Positions 19,507 through 28,724 are shown, counted from the first letter of the stretch. The stretch: DNA of 64,000 nt from Roseobacter ponti (GCF_012932215.1 NZ_CP048788.1:3534001-3598000); one strand, 5' to 3'. Notes: generated from the sequence alone by a model not told the origin. Numbers and translations are program-made.

Positions 19507-20302
19507 CGCGGTCCCGGTTCAGCAGATAATCGGCATAGCGCGTGGCAGGCACCGTCACGATAAGGAAAATCACCGCCGCTGCAACATAGGGCGTGAAATT
19601 GGCCAGCAAGCTCTTGTAGATCCCGGCCTGACGCAGGATCTCGACCGGCCCGATAAACGACAAAAGCGCCACGTCCTTCTGCAGGGCCACGAGCATGTTC
19701 ATATTCGCCGGCACGACGCGCCGGATCGCCTGGGGCAGGATCACATAGCGCATGGTATCCCGCTCGCTCAGACCCAGACAGATGGCGGCATTGCGCTGGC
19801 TTGCATGCACGCTTTCGATGCCCGAGCGCAGCACCTCGGCCACATAGGCCGAGTAGGTCAGCACCAGCGCCACGGTGCCCCAGATGTAGGGTGAATTCCA
19901 GGGCCGCGGCAGGCCGAGCCCCGGCACACCGAAACCGATAAGATAGATGGTCAGAACCACCGGCACACCGCGAAAGACATCCACATAGACTGCGCCGAAA
20001 ATCCGGAGCGGAAAGAATGCAGGACGACGCGCCCCGCGCGCCAGCGCAATCGCCAGCCCCAGCACAAGGATGAGCGGCACGGACCAGGCAAAGATCATCA
20101 CATCGATGAGAAATGCCTGAAGCAGCGTGGGGAAGGTCTGTGCGAAAACCGCAGGGTCGAAAAAGCTCGCGCGCACTGCCGGCCAGCCGGGCGCGAGAGG
20201 CACCAGCAGCACAATGGCCGCGAGCACGGCAAGCGTGCTGACAGCCGCAATGCTCAGCGCGCGGCGGCGCTCCGCTGCTTCATATGCCTGCCTGCGGTTC
20301 AA
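19493..20302 (-). CDS. Polar amino acid ABC transporter permease
   Basis: HisM/GlnP-type permease (269 aa) with an N-terminal hydrophilic tail, a first TM at about 15-38, and five further spans. The coupling loop is [33 protein letters not shown], at about residues 165-198. Only one permease gene is present, so it probably works as a homodimer. It lies 6 bp downstream of the binding-protein gene and overlaps the ATPase gene. Confidence 0.9.
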   Translation of the reverse strand: MNRRQAYEAAERRRALSIAAVSTLAVLAAIVLLVPLAPGWPAVRASFFDPAVFAQTFPTLLQAFLIDVMIFAWSVPLILVLGLAIALARGARRPAFFPLRIFGAVYVDVFRGVPVVLTIYLIGFGVPGLGLPRPWNSPYIWGTVALVLTYSAYVAEVLRSGIESVHASQRNAAICLGLSERDTMRYVILPQAIRRVVPANMNMLVALQKDVALLSFIGPVEILRQAGIYKSLLANFTPYVAAAVIFLIVTVPATRYADYLLNRDRDARS

Positions 20303-20308
20303 GCCGGA

Positions 20309-21118
20309 TCAGCGGATGAGCGGCACGCCCGTGGCTTCCTGCAGCCACTCGGCCTCGATCTGCGCCAGTGCACCGCTGGATTTCAGAGCGCCCAGGGCGG
20401 CATCGACGCATTCCTTCAGCGCGCTGCCCTCGACCATCAGAGCGCCGAAATGATCCGGGTCAGAGGTCGCATCGGGGGCAAACTGGCCCAGCACCTGGCC
20501 ACCATCAAGCACCACAGCCGAGAGATAGAGCGCCGTGGGCAGATCAAAGAGGGCCGCATCGATCTGGTTGGCCTTCATCGCCTCGACCACATTAGCGTTG
20601 TCGTCATAGATCAGCGGGCTGCTGTCAGGTGCGATCGTTTCGGTCACGACCGGCAGGGCCGTGGTTGAGGCCACAACACCCCATTTGAGAGCCTTGAGCT
20701 GATCCAGTGCCGGCGACAGGTCGTCTCCGCCCCGCACCAGAACCGCCATGGGCGCTGTGTAATAGGGCTCGGAGAAATCAACGACCCTGTCGCGCGCTTC
20801 AGTGATCGAGAACTGCTGCATGTTGATGTCGAAATCCTTGTCACCGGGCTGGATCGCCTGATCAAATGACGTCCGCGTCCAGACGACATCCTCCGCGGCA
20901 AATCCCATCCCGCCCGCCAGCGCATAGGCAACGGCGGCCTCGAACCCTTTGCCGCTTTCCGGAGCGTCATCCATGACCCAGGGATAATAGGCCGGATTAC
21001 CGGTGGCGATTGTGAGCTTTCCGTCAGTGATTGTTTTGCCGTCGCTGCAGGACTGCGCGAGCGCCCCGCCCGTCAACAGTGCCGTCATCACACCTGCGGT
21101 GCACATCAGTTTCCACAT
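20309..21118 (-). CDS. Polar amino acid ABC transporter substrate-binding protein
   Basis: Family 3 periplasmic binding protein (269 aa). The signal peptide ends at GGALAQS; the mature part has LTIATGNPAYYPWVMDDAP and the lobe-2 marker KGFEAAVAYALAGGMGF. Family-typical acid and arginine ligand residues are hard to place with certainty, and RDRVVDFSEPYYTAPMAV is the hinge-proximal block. GGGGAGAT precedes the ATG. It is the first gene of the three-gene transporter operon. Confidence 0.88.
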   Translation of the reverse strand: MWKLMCTAGVMTALLTGGALAQSCSDGKTITDGKLTIATGNPAYYPWVMDDAPESGKGFEAAVAYALAGGMGFAAEDVVWTRTSFDQAIQPGDKDFDINMQQFSITEARDRVVDFSEPYYTAPMAVLVRGGDDLSPALDQLKALKWGVVASTTALPVVTETIAPDSSPLIYDDNANVVEAMKANQIDAALFDLPTALYLSAVVLDGGQVLGQFAPDATSDPDHFGALMVEGSALKECVDAALGALKSSGALAQIEAEWLQEATGVPLIR

Positions 21119-21227
21119 GTTATATCTCCCCGGTTTCCAGTTTTGCGCAGACTATCGCCCCGGCGCGGGCGGCGCGCAAGCCCCGGGCGCGGCCCGCGCC
21201 CGCCTGCCTGCCTGTGCACATATTATC

Positions 21228-21626
21228 TCAGCGGCGTGGTGCCGGTTTTTCGACCGGGCCGCCCTGTGCCTCCCAGGTGGAGAAACCTTCTTTCAGGTGT
21301 GACGCCTCAAAACCCATGTCCTGCAGCGTGGCCACTGTCAGCGCCGAGCGCCAGCCCGAGGCACAGTGAAAAACAAACTTCTTATCCTGCGCAAAGACAT
21401 CCTTGAAATAAAGGCTGTCAGGATCGACCCAGAATTCGATCATGCCGCGCGGCGCATGAAAGCTGCCCGGGATAAAACCTGAGCGCTCGCGCTCACGCAC
21501 ATCGCGCAGATCGACGAACTGCACATCCTCGCGGCCCAGCATGTCGATGGCATCGGCAGTCTCCACCTCTTTGATGCGGGCACGGGCGTCCCTGACCATA
21601 TCAGCAGATGATGTCTTCAGGCTCAT
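21228..21626 (-). CDS. Rhodanese-like sulfurtransferase domain protein
   Basis: A single-domain cytoplasmic rhodanese (132 aa). The CH2A-like start is VQFVDLRDVRERERSGFIPGS, and the active-site loop begins at C88 (HCASGWRS), a six-residue loop of the sulfurtransferase type. Its ATG overlaps the stop of the upstream acyltransferase gene (ATGA at 21623-21626), so they are translationally coupled. The physiological acceptor is unknown; links to sulfur handling elsewhere in the window are only thematic. Confidence 0.88.
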   Translation of the reverse strand: MSLKTSSADMVRDARARIKEVETADAIDMLGREDVQFVDLRDVRERERSGFIPGSFHAPRGMIEFWVDPDSLYFKDVFAQDKKFVFHCASGWRSALTVATLQDMGFEASHLKEGFSTWEAQGGPVEKPAPRR

Positions 21627-22549
21627 GGGGCGTCTACCTCCTGTTCTTTCCAGCGGCGGTGCACCCAGAGCCACTGCTCCATATGCGCACGCACCTGTGC
21701 CTCAAGGCTGTCGTTCAGCGCCTGGGTCATTTCTTCGGGTGTGCCGTGCGGCACCGGCTCTTCGATAACCATCTCAAAGCTCATCCCGTCGGGCTGGCGG
21801 ATACCATAGCAGGGCACGACCAGCGCGTCATAGCGCAGTGCCAGCTCTGCTGCCGACAGGGCGGTATATGCGGTGTGCCCGAAGAACTTCAGCGGTGCGC
21901 CCGCGCCCATGTGCTGGTCTATCAGCAGGGCAATCGCGTTGCCCTCTTTGAGGAATTTCACCATCTCGCCCATGCCCCGGCGCCCGCGCAGAAAGAGTGG
22001 CGTGCCCACCTGGCTGATGCGCGAGACGTAGAAATCGTTGAAGCCTTTGTAGTTCATGCTGCGATACAGCCCGCCGACCTTATGGCCACGCCGGATCAGG
22101 ATCGAGCGGGCGATGTCGTAATTGCCGATGTGGCCCGAGACGATGATAACCGGGCGTCCGGCCTCGCGCGCGGCATCCAGCGCTGCGACACCCGCGCCGG
22201 TCACCGGTGTGGCTGCGGCGGTCGCCTTGAGATCTTCCGGGGAAAAGAGCTCCGCCAGCGTGCGCCCGATCTGGTCAGGCACTGCACGGGCCAGCCGGTT
22301 CTTTTCGGCCGCAGGCATCTCAGGAAATATCATCGTCAGATTTTCGCGCACGCGGCGGCGGTAGCCGATCACCGGACCCACGATATGAGAGACGATCCGG
22401 CCCATCATCGGCACACGAATCCGGTAGGGCAGCACGCCAAGTAGGCGGATCAGGCCGATCAGCAGCCCGCTGATCAACCGGTCGCGCAGCGACAGTGCCG
22501 CGGGCTCCTCCTGTTTTGCGGGTGATTTTCCGGGTGTGCTGGCCGCCAT
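21623..22549 (-). CDS. Lysophospholipid/lipid A acyltransferase family protein (LpxL/HtrB-like)
   Basis: A 308-aa membrane-associated acyltransferase of the lipid A late acyltransferase family. One N-terminal anchor helix lies at about 25-45, and the catalytic HX4D motif is H140-D145 (SGHIGNYD). Later conserved blocks are LYRSMNYKGFNDF and IALLIDQHMGAG. It probably transfers a secondary acyl chain to lipid A or acts on a lysophospholipid. The downstream rhodanese gene overlaps its stop. Confidence 0.85.
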   Translation of the reverse strand: MAASTPGKSPAKQEEPAALSLRDRLISGLLIGLIRLLGVLPYRIRVPMMGRIVSHIVGPVIGYRRRVRENLTMIFPEMPAAEKNRLARAVPDQIGRTLAELFSPEDLKATAAATPVTGAGVAALDAAREAGRPVIIVSGHIGNYDIARSILIRRGHKVGGLYRSMNYKGFNDFYVSRISQVGTPLFLRGRRGMGEMVKFLKEGNAIALLIDQHMGAGAPLKFFGHTAYTALSAAELALRYDALVVPCYGIRQPDGMSFEMVIEEPVPHGTPEEMTQALNDSLEAQVRAHMEQWLWVHRRWKEQEVDAP

Positions 22550-22680
22550 CGGGTGCTGTGATCCTCAGAGTTGCATCGGTTGTATCATCTGTGGAGGTGC
22601 GCTCAAGAGGCAGCACAGGGGTGCGCGGGCCTTGTGGGCTGTCTCGCATCAGACGCCGCGCGTACCCCGGTGAAACGGCA

Positions 22681-22708
22681 AAAGCCGCCCCGTCCGGAGC
22701 GGCTTTTA
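22681..22708 (-). terminator. Terminator of rpmI-rplT
   Basis: Arms AAAAGCCGC (22681-22689) and GCGGCTTTT (22700-22708), 25 bp beyond the rplT stop on the minus strand; the U run forms the end of the 3' arm. Confidence 0.7.
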
Positions 22709-22732
22709 CAGATTTCAGTGTGCGGGCTGCGA

Positions 22733-23098
22733 TCAGGCGGCCAGAGCGTCCTGCGCCTGTTTTACGATCGCGCCGAAAGCATCTGGCTCGTGAACGGCCA
22801 GATCGGCCAGCACTTTGCGGTCCACCTCAATACCAGCCAGCGACAGACCATTGATGAAACGGCTGTATGTCAGCGCCTCGTCATGGCTGCGCACAGCGGC
22901 GTTGATCCGCTGGATCCACAGAGCGCGGAAATTGCGCTTGCGGTTCTTGCGGTCGCGGGTCGCGTACTGGTTGGCTTTATCGACCGCCTGGCGGGCGACT
23001 TTGAAGGTGCTCTTGCGGCGGCCATAGTATCCTTTGGCGGCCTTGATGACCTTCTTGTGACGTGCGTGGGTGACTGTTCCGCCTTTAACTCGGGACAT
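22733..23098 (-). CDS. rplT: 50S ribosomal protein L20
   Basis: L20 (121 aa) binds 23S rRNA early in 50S assembly and in many bacteria represses its own operon. The basic N-terminus [25 protein letters not shown] and the core [21 protein letters not shown] are diagnostic. It lies 18 bp downstream of rpmI. The gene order infC-rpmI-rplT-pheST common in other bacteria is not kept: infC is not next to rpmI, and pheS/pheT are 12-18 kb away. Confidence 0.98.
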   Translation of the reverse strand: MSRVKGGTVTHARHKKVIKAAKGYYGRRKSTFKVARQAVDKANQYATRDRKNRKRNFRALWIQRINAAVRSHDEALTYSRFINGLSLAGIEVDRKVLADLAVHEPDAFGAIVKQAQDALAA

Positions 23099-23116
23099 AT
23101 GTGATCTCCTTCAGGC

Positions 23117-23317
23117 TCAGCGGTCGTAGGGCATAAAGCCCTTGACGATTTTGGCGTCCGGTGCGGACAGAGTTGTGGTTCCGCGTGCGTCACGGATGAA
23201 CTTGCGCGTACGCTTGATCATGCCGTGGCGTTTGCCTGCCTGGCCCGCCAGCACTTTGCCGGTGGCTGTCACCTTGAAGCGCTTTTTGGCGCTCGATTTG
23301 GTCTTCATCTTGGGCAT
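23117..23317 (-). CDS. rpmI: 50S ribosomal protein L35
   Basis: L35 (66 aa), a small structural protein of the large subunit, with the diagnostic start [15 protein letters not shown] and the end FMPYDR. The ATG at 23317 has GAGGAGA upstream. Longer in-frame readings to 23452 are not part of the protein. It is cotranscribed with rplT. Confidence 0.97.
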   Translation of the reverse strand: MPKMKTKSSAKKRFKVTATGKVLAGQAGKRHGMIKRTRKFIRDARGTTTLSAPDAKIVKGFMPYDR

Positions 23318-23471
23318 TTCCGTCTCCTCATAGTTCAGATCGGTCTGCGCGCGACTCGGCATGCCACATAAGCCGGTCCCGCGATGGAAGGCTGCTCTAT
23401 AGGGGGGACACGACCGCATGGCAAGGCCCGATTGCCCGGACCCTGTGTGCATTTCCGCGACGACTGCTGTG

Positions 23472-23696
23472 CTACATCAGATAGCGGCTGACAACCGACA
23501 TCAGGATCTGCGGAATCTCCGCAATTGTGTAACTGCCGTGAACGTTCACGAAGGCAAAACCAACCAGCAACGTGCCGGTGATGAATGCGAAAATACCCGC
23601 ACCTGCGGAACGACCGGCCGTCATCGCCGAAATGGTCAGCAAAATTGACAGGCCGACAAAGAAAAGTCCAAGTACCAATGCCAGATCAGGTTCCAT
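23472..23696 (-). CDS. Small two-span membrane protein of unknown function
   Basis: A 74-aa hydrophobic protein with two predicted membrane helices (about 6-25, [18 protein letters not shown]; about 32-52, [19 protein letters not shown]) and a short C-terminal tail. I recognise no family. ATG at 23696 is preferred because GGGAG lies about eight bases upstream; a GTG two codons earlier is possible. It is on the same strand as pyk (upstream) and rpmI (downstream), with gaps over 150 bp on both sides. Confidence 0.6.
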   Translation of the reverse strand: MEPDLALVLGLFFVGLSILLTISAMTAGRSAGAGIFAFITGTLLVGFAFVNVHGSYTIAEIPQILMSVVSRYLM

Positions 23697-23882
23697 ACCC
23701 ACTGACTCCCTGTTTACAAAAAAACCACGTTTCCTTAACGCAGCGTTAACTTATACTATTCGGGGGTCCGGGAACATCTTTTCCGTGCAAATGGCGATAA
23801 AACACCCGCAAAGCGCCGCAGCGCAGAAACAGTTGAGCCGCAAGGCGCCGGACTGTTGCCTGCGCACAATATTCCGTCAGCG

Positions 23883-25328
23883 TTACTCAGGGTCCGTGCT
23901 GTAGATAAGGCGCTCGTCGCAGGGCGCGACACGCAGAATATTCGTGCTGCCCGGTACGTTGAACGGCACACCCGCGGTAACAACGATCTGATCCGTCGGG
24001 CCCGCATATTCCTGCGCTCGCGCGGCGCGCGCAGAAGCCACAACCGCCGATTTAAAGCGGTCCATCATCTCGGTGATGACGCAGTTGGTGCCCCATGTCA
24101 GGGTCAGCCGGCGTGCGGTGGACTTCAGCGGTGTCATCGCGAGGATCGGCACCATGGGACGTTCGCGCGCAACCAGCAGAGCGGTGGTGCCACTCTGGCT
24201 GAAACAGCAGATTGCCTTGATGTCGGTCTTCTCCGCGATCTCCCGGGCCGCCGAGACAATGGCGTCCGCGATCGTTGTTCCCGGCGCGTCGCGTGAGGCC
24301 GTCATGATCTGCGCATAGGTCGGGTCCTGCTCAACCTCGGTGGCGACGTTGTCCATCGTGGTGACAGCCTCGATCGGATAGTCACCTGCGGCGGATTCAG
24401 CCGAAAGCATCACCGCATCCGCCCCTTCATAGATGGCTGTGGCCACGTCAGACACCTCAGCCCGGGTGGGCATCGGGCTTTCGATCATGCTTTCGAGCAT
24501 CTGTGTTGCAACAATTACCGGTTTGGCCGCCGAGCGGCATTTGCGCACAAGGCGTTTCTGAATGGGCGGCACATTCTGGACGGGCAGTTCCACGCCCAGA
24601 TCGCCGCGCGCCACCATAATGCCGTCACTGACCGCGAGGATCTCGTCGAAGTTTTTCACCGCTGCGGGTTTCTCGATCTTGCTGAGGATCGCGGCACGGC
24701 CGTTCGCCAGATCCGCGGCTTCCAGCACGTCATCGGCCCGCTGCACAAAGCTCAGCGCCAGCCAGTCCACGCCAAGCTCGCAGACAAACTCCAGGTCTTT
24801 GCGGTCTTTATCCGACAGCGCGGCAAGGGGCAGCACCACATCCGGCACGTTCACGCCCTTTCGGTTCGATATCTGGCCGCCCGCCGTCACCGTGCAGTCC
24901 GCAAAATCAGGGCCGCAGTCATCCACGGTCATCCGGATCTTGCCGTCGTTCACCAAGAGCGTCGATCCGGGCTCGAGGGCTGCGAAAATCTCGGGGTGGG
25001 GCAGGTTCACACGGCTGCTGTCACCTGGTGCTTTATCAAGATCCATCCGGAATTTCGCGCCGTCTTCCAGCATTTCGCTGTCACCGGCAAAGACGCCCAC
25101 GCGCAGCTTCGGCCCCTGCAGGTCAGCAAGAATACAGATGCTGCCGCCGGTGTCTTCTTCGATCTGCCGGATAATCGCGTGGCGCTCGCGGATTTCGTCG
25201 TGGCTGCCGTGACTCATATTAAGGCGAAAGACGTCTGCCCCGGCTTCGTGCAGATTACGGATCATTTCATAGCTGCTGGAGGCAGGGCCAAGAGTGGCCA
25301 CAATCTTGACGTTGCGGGTGCGTTTCAT
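23883..25328 (-). CDS. pyk: Pyruvate kinase
   Basis: Glycolytic pyruvate kinase (481 aa), converting phosphoenolpyruvate and ADP to pyruvate and ATP. It opens MKRTRNVKIVATLGPASSS, with the catalytic (beta/alpha)8 barrel interrupted by a B domain (about 70-165). The active-site Lys is in AILSKIEKPAAV, and the Mg ligand block DGIMVARGDLGVEL is near residues 230-245. The C domain begins near 345 (AREIAEKTDIKAICCFSQSG). GAGAGGA lies upstream of ATG 25328; a 64-residue in-frame extension upstream shows no conservation. Confidence 0.97.
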   Translation of the reverse strand: MKRTRNVKIVATLGPASSSYEMIRNLHEAGADVFRLNMSHGSHDEIRERHAIIRQIEEDTGGSICILADLQGPKLRVGVFAGDSEMLEDGAKFRMDLDKAPGDSSRVNLPHPEIFAALEPGSTLLVNDGKIRMTVDDCGPDFADCTVTAGGQISNRKGVNVPDVVLPLAALSDKDRKDLEFVCELGVDWLALSFVQRADDVLEAADLANGRAAILSKIEKPAAVKNFDEILAVSDGIMVARGDLGVELPVQNVPPIQKRLVRKCRSAAKPVIVATQMLESMIESPMPTRAEVSDVATAIYEGADAVMLSAESAAGDYPIEAVTTMDNVATEVEQDPTYAQIMTASRDAPGTTIADAIVSAAREIAEKTDIKAICCFSQSGTTALLVARERPMVPILAMTPLKSTARRLTLTWGTNCVITEMMDRFKSAVVASARAARAQEYAGPTDQIVVTAGVPFNVPGSTNILRVAPCDERLIYSTDPE

Positions 25329-25587
25329 CTGCTCAGTTCCTCTCTGTCGCCGGCGGGCGTCTGTCGTGCTCAGCGTCTGCCTCTGCGGGCGGACAGCGTC
25401 GGCTGTTATCGCTAACGGCCCGCCTGTCTTATGCCGCATCGCGGCACAGGGCGCAACCTCGTCAGACCAGTGCCCGGGATCAATGACGATGTGATGACAT
25501 ATGACCCGGGCGATGTCCAACCTGCAGATGTTGACATTGACCGGGCCGTCCCCACGTTGGATTTACAAATAATAAGGAGCCCGCACC

Positions 25588-25899
25588 ATGCCGACACAGA
25601 CAGAGACCGAACTTCAGGCAGCGGCCTTTCGCCGCCTGCAAAAGCACCTGATGGAAGACCGCACCGACGTGCAGAACATCGACCTGATGAACCTTGCCGG
25701 GTTCTGCCGGAACTGCCTGTCACGCTGGTATCAGGAAGCTGCCGCGGAAAAGGGCATTGAGATGGATAAAACAGAAGCGCGCGAGCTCTTTTACGGGATG
25801 ACCATGGAGGAATGGAAAGAAAAATATCAGACCGGCGCCACGCCCGGGCAACAGGAAAACTTCACGAAATCTTTCGCCGAAAACGTCGGTAAAGAATGA
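25588..25899 (+). CDS. DUF1244 family protein
   Basis: A 103-aa soluble helical protein with the DUF1244 (SMc04008-like) signature: FRRLQKHLMEDRTDVQNIDLMNLAGFCRNCLSRWY in the first half (here split at the centre) and the acidic block KTEARELFYGMTMEEWK. Two cysteines (FCRNC) are conserved. AAGGAG precedes ATG. It is divergent from pyk with 259 bp between them, an arrangement I recall in related genomes. The function of the family is unknown. Confidence 0.88.
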   Translation: MPTQTETELQAAAFRRLQKHLMEDRTDVQNIDLMNLAGFCRNCLSRWYQEAAAEKGIEMDKTEARELFYGMTMEEWKEKYQTGATPGQQENFTKSFAENVGKE

Positions 25900-25966
25900 G
25901 CTCATTTACGGGACTTTAAGCCGGATATGTTGACCTGATACGATCCTGTTTGCGGGAGCGTGTCAG

Positions 25967-26575
25967 ATGCGGCTTTTCATACTCATTCTATGCATATGTC
26001 TGCCCGGATGGGCGGCTTCGGAAGAGCACTGGGTCTTCGGCGACTGGAGGGTGCATGTGCGTGACGCATCCGGCGACCACATCTGCACTGCCTCGACAGG
26101 CGGCGGCGGTGCCTCCTGGATGTTTCTGCGCACCCGCTCCGGTGATACCGGTCCGCCCTGGCGGTATCCTGTGCCGGTCTTCGGTGAATACGCAGGCTCG
26201 GGCGGGGCGTTGCGGATCCGCGCCGGTGACCGCGTGGTTTTCGACTTCGGTCGCGACGGCGAGGCCCGGGTCCGGCTGAAAACCGGAGAGCAGCGCGGAG
26301 CGGGACCCTTTGCCGAAGCGAGGCCCGAGGCATTCGATGTCCCCTGGATGCTCGGTTCCATGCGCGCGGGGGACACACTTCGGGTCTACCGGTCCGCAGG
26401 CGGTGCAGTGCGGCGGGAACACCTCTTTACCGCGTCTCTGAACGGTTTTACGGCCGCCTATGAGAAAATGCTGGAGGCCTGCGGATACCGCCCGGCTCCC
26501 GGTGTTCCAGGCGTCACCAGGGAACAGGCCCGTTTTTCCAGCACGCAAAAACCGGCCGGTCGAGCCCCTGTCTGA
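25967..26575 (+). CDS. Secreted protein, possibly invasion-associated locus B-like
   Basis: A 202-aa protein with a signal peptide (MRLFILILCICLPGWAASEE). The mature N-terminus EHWVFGDWRVHVRDASGDHICTA resembles, over a short stretch, the W..GDW...C opening of IalB-family periplasmic proteins; the rest (a central basic beta-rich part and one more Cys near residue 170) is not diagnostic. It could equally be an unrelated envelope protein. The 3' end overlaps a degraded reading frame on the other strand. It follows DUF1244 by 67 bp. Confidence 0.6.
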   Translation: MRLFILILCICLPGWAASEEHWVFGDWRVHVRDASGDHICTASTGGGGASWMFLRTRSGDTGPPWRYPVPVFGEYAGSGGALRIRAGDRVVFDFGRDGEARVRLKTGEQRGAGPFAEARPEAFDVPWMLGSMRAGDTLRVYRSAGGAVRREHLFTASLNGFTAAYEKMLEACGYRPAPGVPGVTREQARFSSTQKPAGRAPV

Positions 26576-26864
26576 TGTCAGGCACATTGCCCGGTAACGG
26601 GCCCTCGTCGCGCAGCAGTTCCTTTGCCTGTTTAAAATTGCGCCACTGAAGGCACTGATCACTGTTTTGAACGGGCACCCCGGCGCCCGCCGGAGCCCCC
26701 GCGCACTCAGCGGGTGGCACTTCGTCTCATAAGGGCGCGGGCACCAATCCGGGTCCGGATATGCCGCAAAACACTGCCGGATCGTCCTGCGCCGCTGCAA
26801 AAAGCAGCAGTTCGCCACCGGTTGGCGCGGTTACGGCGTGATATCGCCTGGAGTGCCGCGAGGG
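26514..26864 (-). pseudogene. Possible degraded reading frame interrupted by an in-frame TGA
   Basis: On the minus strand one frame is open from 26864 to the stop at 26514 except for a single TGA at 26727-26729. Both halves look protein-like: GGELLLFAAAQDDPAVFCG before the stop, and QNSDQCLQWRNFKQAKELL followed by RDEGPLPGNVPDIRQGL after it. No ATG opens the upper part, and the lower half overlaps the 3' end of the secreted-protein gene. It may be a decayed gene or chance. This covers most of the 365-bp gap 26576-26940, where I see nothing else. Confidence 0.25.
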
Positions 26865-26940
26865 TCATTGTAGGTTCTCAGGTGCTTGTTAACCTGCAGA
26901 AGTGATTAACGAATCAATCTGTAGGTGAGGAGTACAACCT

Positions 26941-27576
26941 TTGTTATTACCGTCCGTTCTTTCCCCCAAATTAAGTGTTGCCGCCGTGCTGGCCGCAGGC
27001 TTTGTCGCAAGCGCCATGCCAGCGACCGCCACGACAATAACTTTTGACGAGGCAGGTGCCGCACCGTCTCTTTTCGGCAATGCCGAGCCCCTGACAGATG
27101 CCTATGCATCCGAGGGCATCACCTTTTCAGGCGGCTGGGAGATACTCGACCAGGACGGCAATTTCGGCCTCGATGCGCTGAGCGGTCGGAACTTTCTGGC
27201 CTTCAACACGCTTGTTGCGGGCGTCACGAACGAGCTGACCGTGATGTTCGACGCGCCGGTCTCATCCGTCGGCGGACAACTCGGGTCGCGCGATGTCATC
27301 AGCTGGACGATCGAAGCTTTCCTCGGAGACGTCGCGGCCGGCAGCACCGGCGTCACCAATGCATCGAATGAGTACACTCCGTTCAGCCTCACCGGCTCTT
27401 TTGACAGGGTGACGATCCTGGCTGACCGGCCCAACGGCGTTCTGGACGACCTGACGTTCGGCGATCCCGACGTCGGCCCTGACCCGGACGTTGTCCCGCT
27501 GCCTGCCACGCTACCGCTTCTGCTGGTGGCACTGGGTGGTGCGGGACTGCTGTCGCGCCGGCGTAAACGGCACTGA
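26941..27576 (+). CDS. VPLPA-CTERM sorting-domain protein
   Basis: A 211-aa exported protein. The signal peptide has core SVAAVLAAGFVASAMPATA. A beta-rich body (about 30-175) follows: ITFDEAGAAPSLFGNAEPL, then a Gly/Asp-rich jelly-roll-like part. The C-terminus is the tripartite sorting signal: VPLPATLPLLL motif, hydrophobic span, and RRRKRH basic tail, characteristic of VPLPA-CTERM proteins handled by an exosortase. No exosortase gene is in the window. The start codon is TTG with GAGGAG eight bases upstream. It has its own terminator. Confidence 0.85.
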   Translation: MLLPSVLSPKLSVAAVLAAGFVASAMPATATTITFDEAGAAPSLFGNAEPLTDAYASEGITFSGGWEILDQDGNFGLDALSGRNFLAFNTLVAGVTNELTVMFDAPVSSVGGQLGSRDVISWTIEAFLGDVAAGSTGVTNASNEYTPFSLTGSFDRVTILADRPNGVLDDLTFGDPDVGPDPDVVPLPATLPLLLVALGGAGLLSRRRKRH

Positions 27577-27615
27577 CGACGCGTCGGAAATACCGGCAGA
27601 CACTAATTAGGACAC

Positions 27616-27648
27616 AAAGGCCGCCCTGCGCGGCCTTTACTTATTTTC
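27616..27648 (+). terminator. Terminator after the VPLPA-CTERM gene
   Basis: Arms AAAGGCCGC (27616-27624) and GCGGCCTTT (27630-27638), then an interrupted T run (ACTTATTTT). Confidence 0.7.
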
Positions 27649-27729
27649 AGGCTGCCTAAGAAGGATGTTGAACGTCTGCACAGGACCGTCCGGCACCACT
27701 GCATAACGCAACGGCTTCCCTGACCGTCC

Positions 27730-28233
27730 TCAGGCGGTCGGACAGGCCGCGGTGCTGACCTTTGCCGTTGCATCCCCGCTAAAGCTGCCCCTGCTGATCA
27801 TCTCCGGTTGCGCCACAGCGACAGCAGCGCCGGTGATCTCTGAGCCCGATACCATTGTGCCGCGCGCGCTGGCGGTATCGTCCACGTCAATGGTGAAGGC
27901 GATGGTTTCGCCTGGCGCAAGACCGCGCACCTCCAGCACCAGCGCCTGGTCCCCGTCGCGCACTTCCGGCAGCCCCGTCAGAGCATCCCCGCCAACCACC
28001 AGTTCAAACGGCTGATAGACCTGCACGCCTGCACCATTGCCGGTGACGTCGAAGATTAATCCGCCCGCTGAGCCATTCAGATCCAGCGTCACCTGCCCGC
28101 TCAGAGCGCAGTTTCCGGTGTTTTCAATCACGAACCGGTCTTTGGGCGCGCTTTCGGTAAACCGAACGGCAATATCGGCAAGGCCGGGCTGTGCAGCCAG
28201 AATCATAAAGGCGGCAGAGATCAGTCGGGTCAT
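27730..28233 (-). CDS. Secreted beta-rich protein, resembling proteins labelled 'aggregation factor core'
   Basis: A 167-aa exported protein. The signal peptide is ISAAFMILAAQPGLADIA; the mature part has IRFTESAPKDRF-like opening (VRFTESAPKDRFVIEN), TGNCALSGQVTLDLNGSAGG and FTIDVDDTASA. Two cysteines (residues about 42 and 165) could form a disulfide. Proteins of this pattern in Rhodobacteraceae carry the label aggregation factor core; the label says little about function and my recall of it is not certain. GGAGG precedes ATG 28233. It is monocistronic. Confidence 0.6.
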   Translation of the reverse strand: MTRLISAAFMILAAQPGLADIAVRFTESAPKDRFVIENTGNCALSGQVTLDLNGSAGGLIFDVTGNGAGVQVYQPFELVVGGDALTGLPEVRDGDQALVLEVRGLAPGETIAFTIDVDDTASARGTMVSGSEITGAAVAVAQPEMISRGSFSGDATAKVSTAACPTA

Positions 28234-28434
28234 GGGTAAGCCTCCGGAAAGTGTCAAAATGAGGTAGCGCTCTTCAGCGCCACGCAAAGGCCGGCCCCAA
28301 GTTTTAACCGGGCCGCCTGTCTGATACCATCAGCCGCCGGCCCGTCGCGGAATAACATACGCGCGCCGCAACAGGGCCACTCTTCCGCCTGTGTAAAAAA
28401 TTATCTCATCGCAATTTTTAGAGAATTATACCGC

Positions 28435-28685
28435 ATGAAACACGGAGCCGTCGCTGCGCTCCGCGCTCTTATTCAAGACTGTGCCACGACCGGTGTTCGG
28501 CCACTTCCGTCGAGGTCTGTTGCATCGGAATCTTTGGCAGCTACACAAGCTTCCAGCAGGGTCTGGTCGTGCAACTCGTCCAGCAGGGCGATCCGCGATA
28601 CAACGACGCGCTCTCCGCGCGCCAGATGCTCGGGCCGGACTGGCTGCAGATAAAGGCCGGGGGCCCCTCGAACACCTGCACCTGA
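28435..28685 (+). pseudogene. Possible frameshifted small secreted-protein remnant
   Basis: An ATG at 28435 opens MKHGAVAALRALIQD, signal-peptide-like but arginine-interrupted. In another frame the region 28506-28682 reads CCIGIFGSYTSFQQGLVVQ, then LVQQGDPRYNDALSARQML and GPDWLQIKAGGPSNTCT before a TGA. That second frame is protein-like but lacks a start codon, being open only from 28422. A single frameshift near 28475-28505 would join the two. It may be a decayed gene; the rest of the 490-bp gap (28234-28724) shows nothing I recognise. Confidence 0.35.
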
Positions 28686-28724
28686 TCTCTGAGAGGGCGG
28701 GTCCCGCATCTGCCCCCGATGGTT

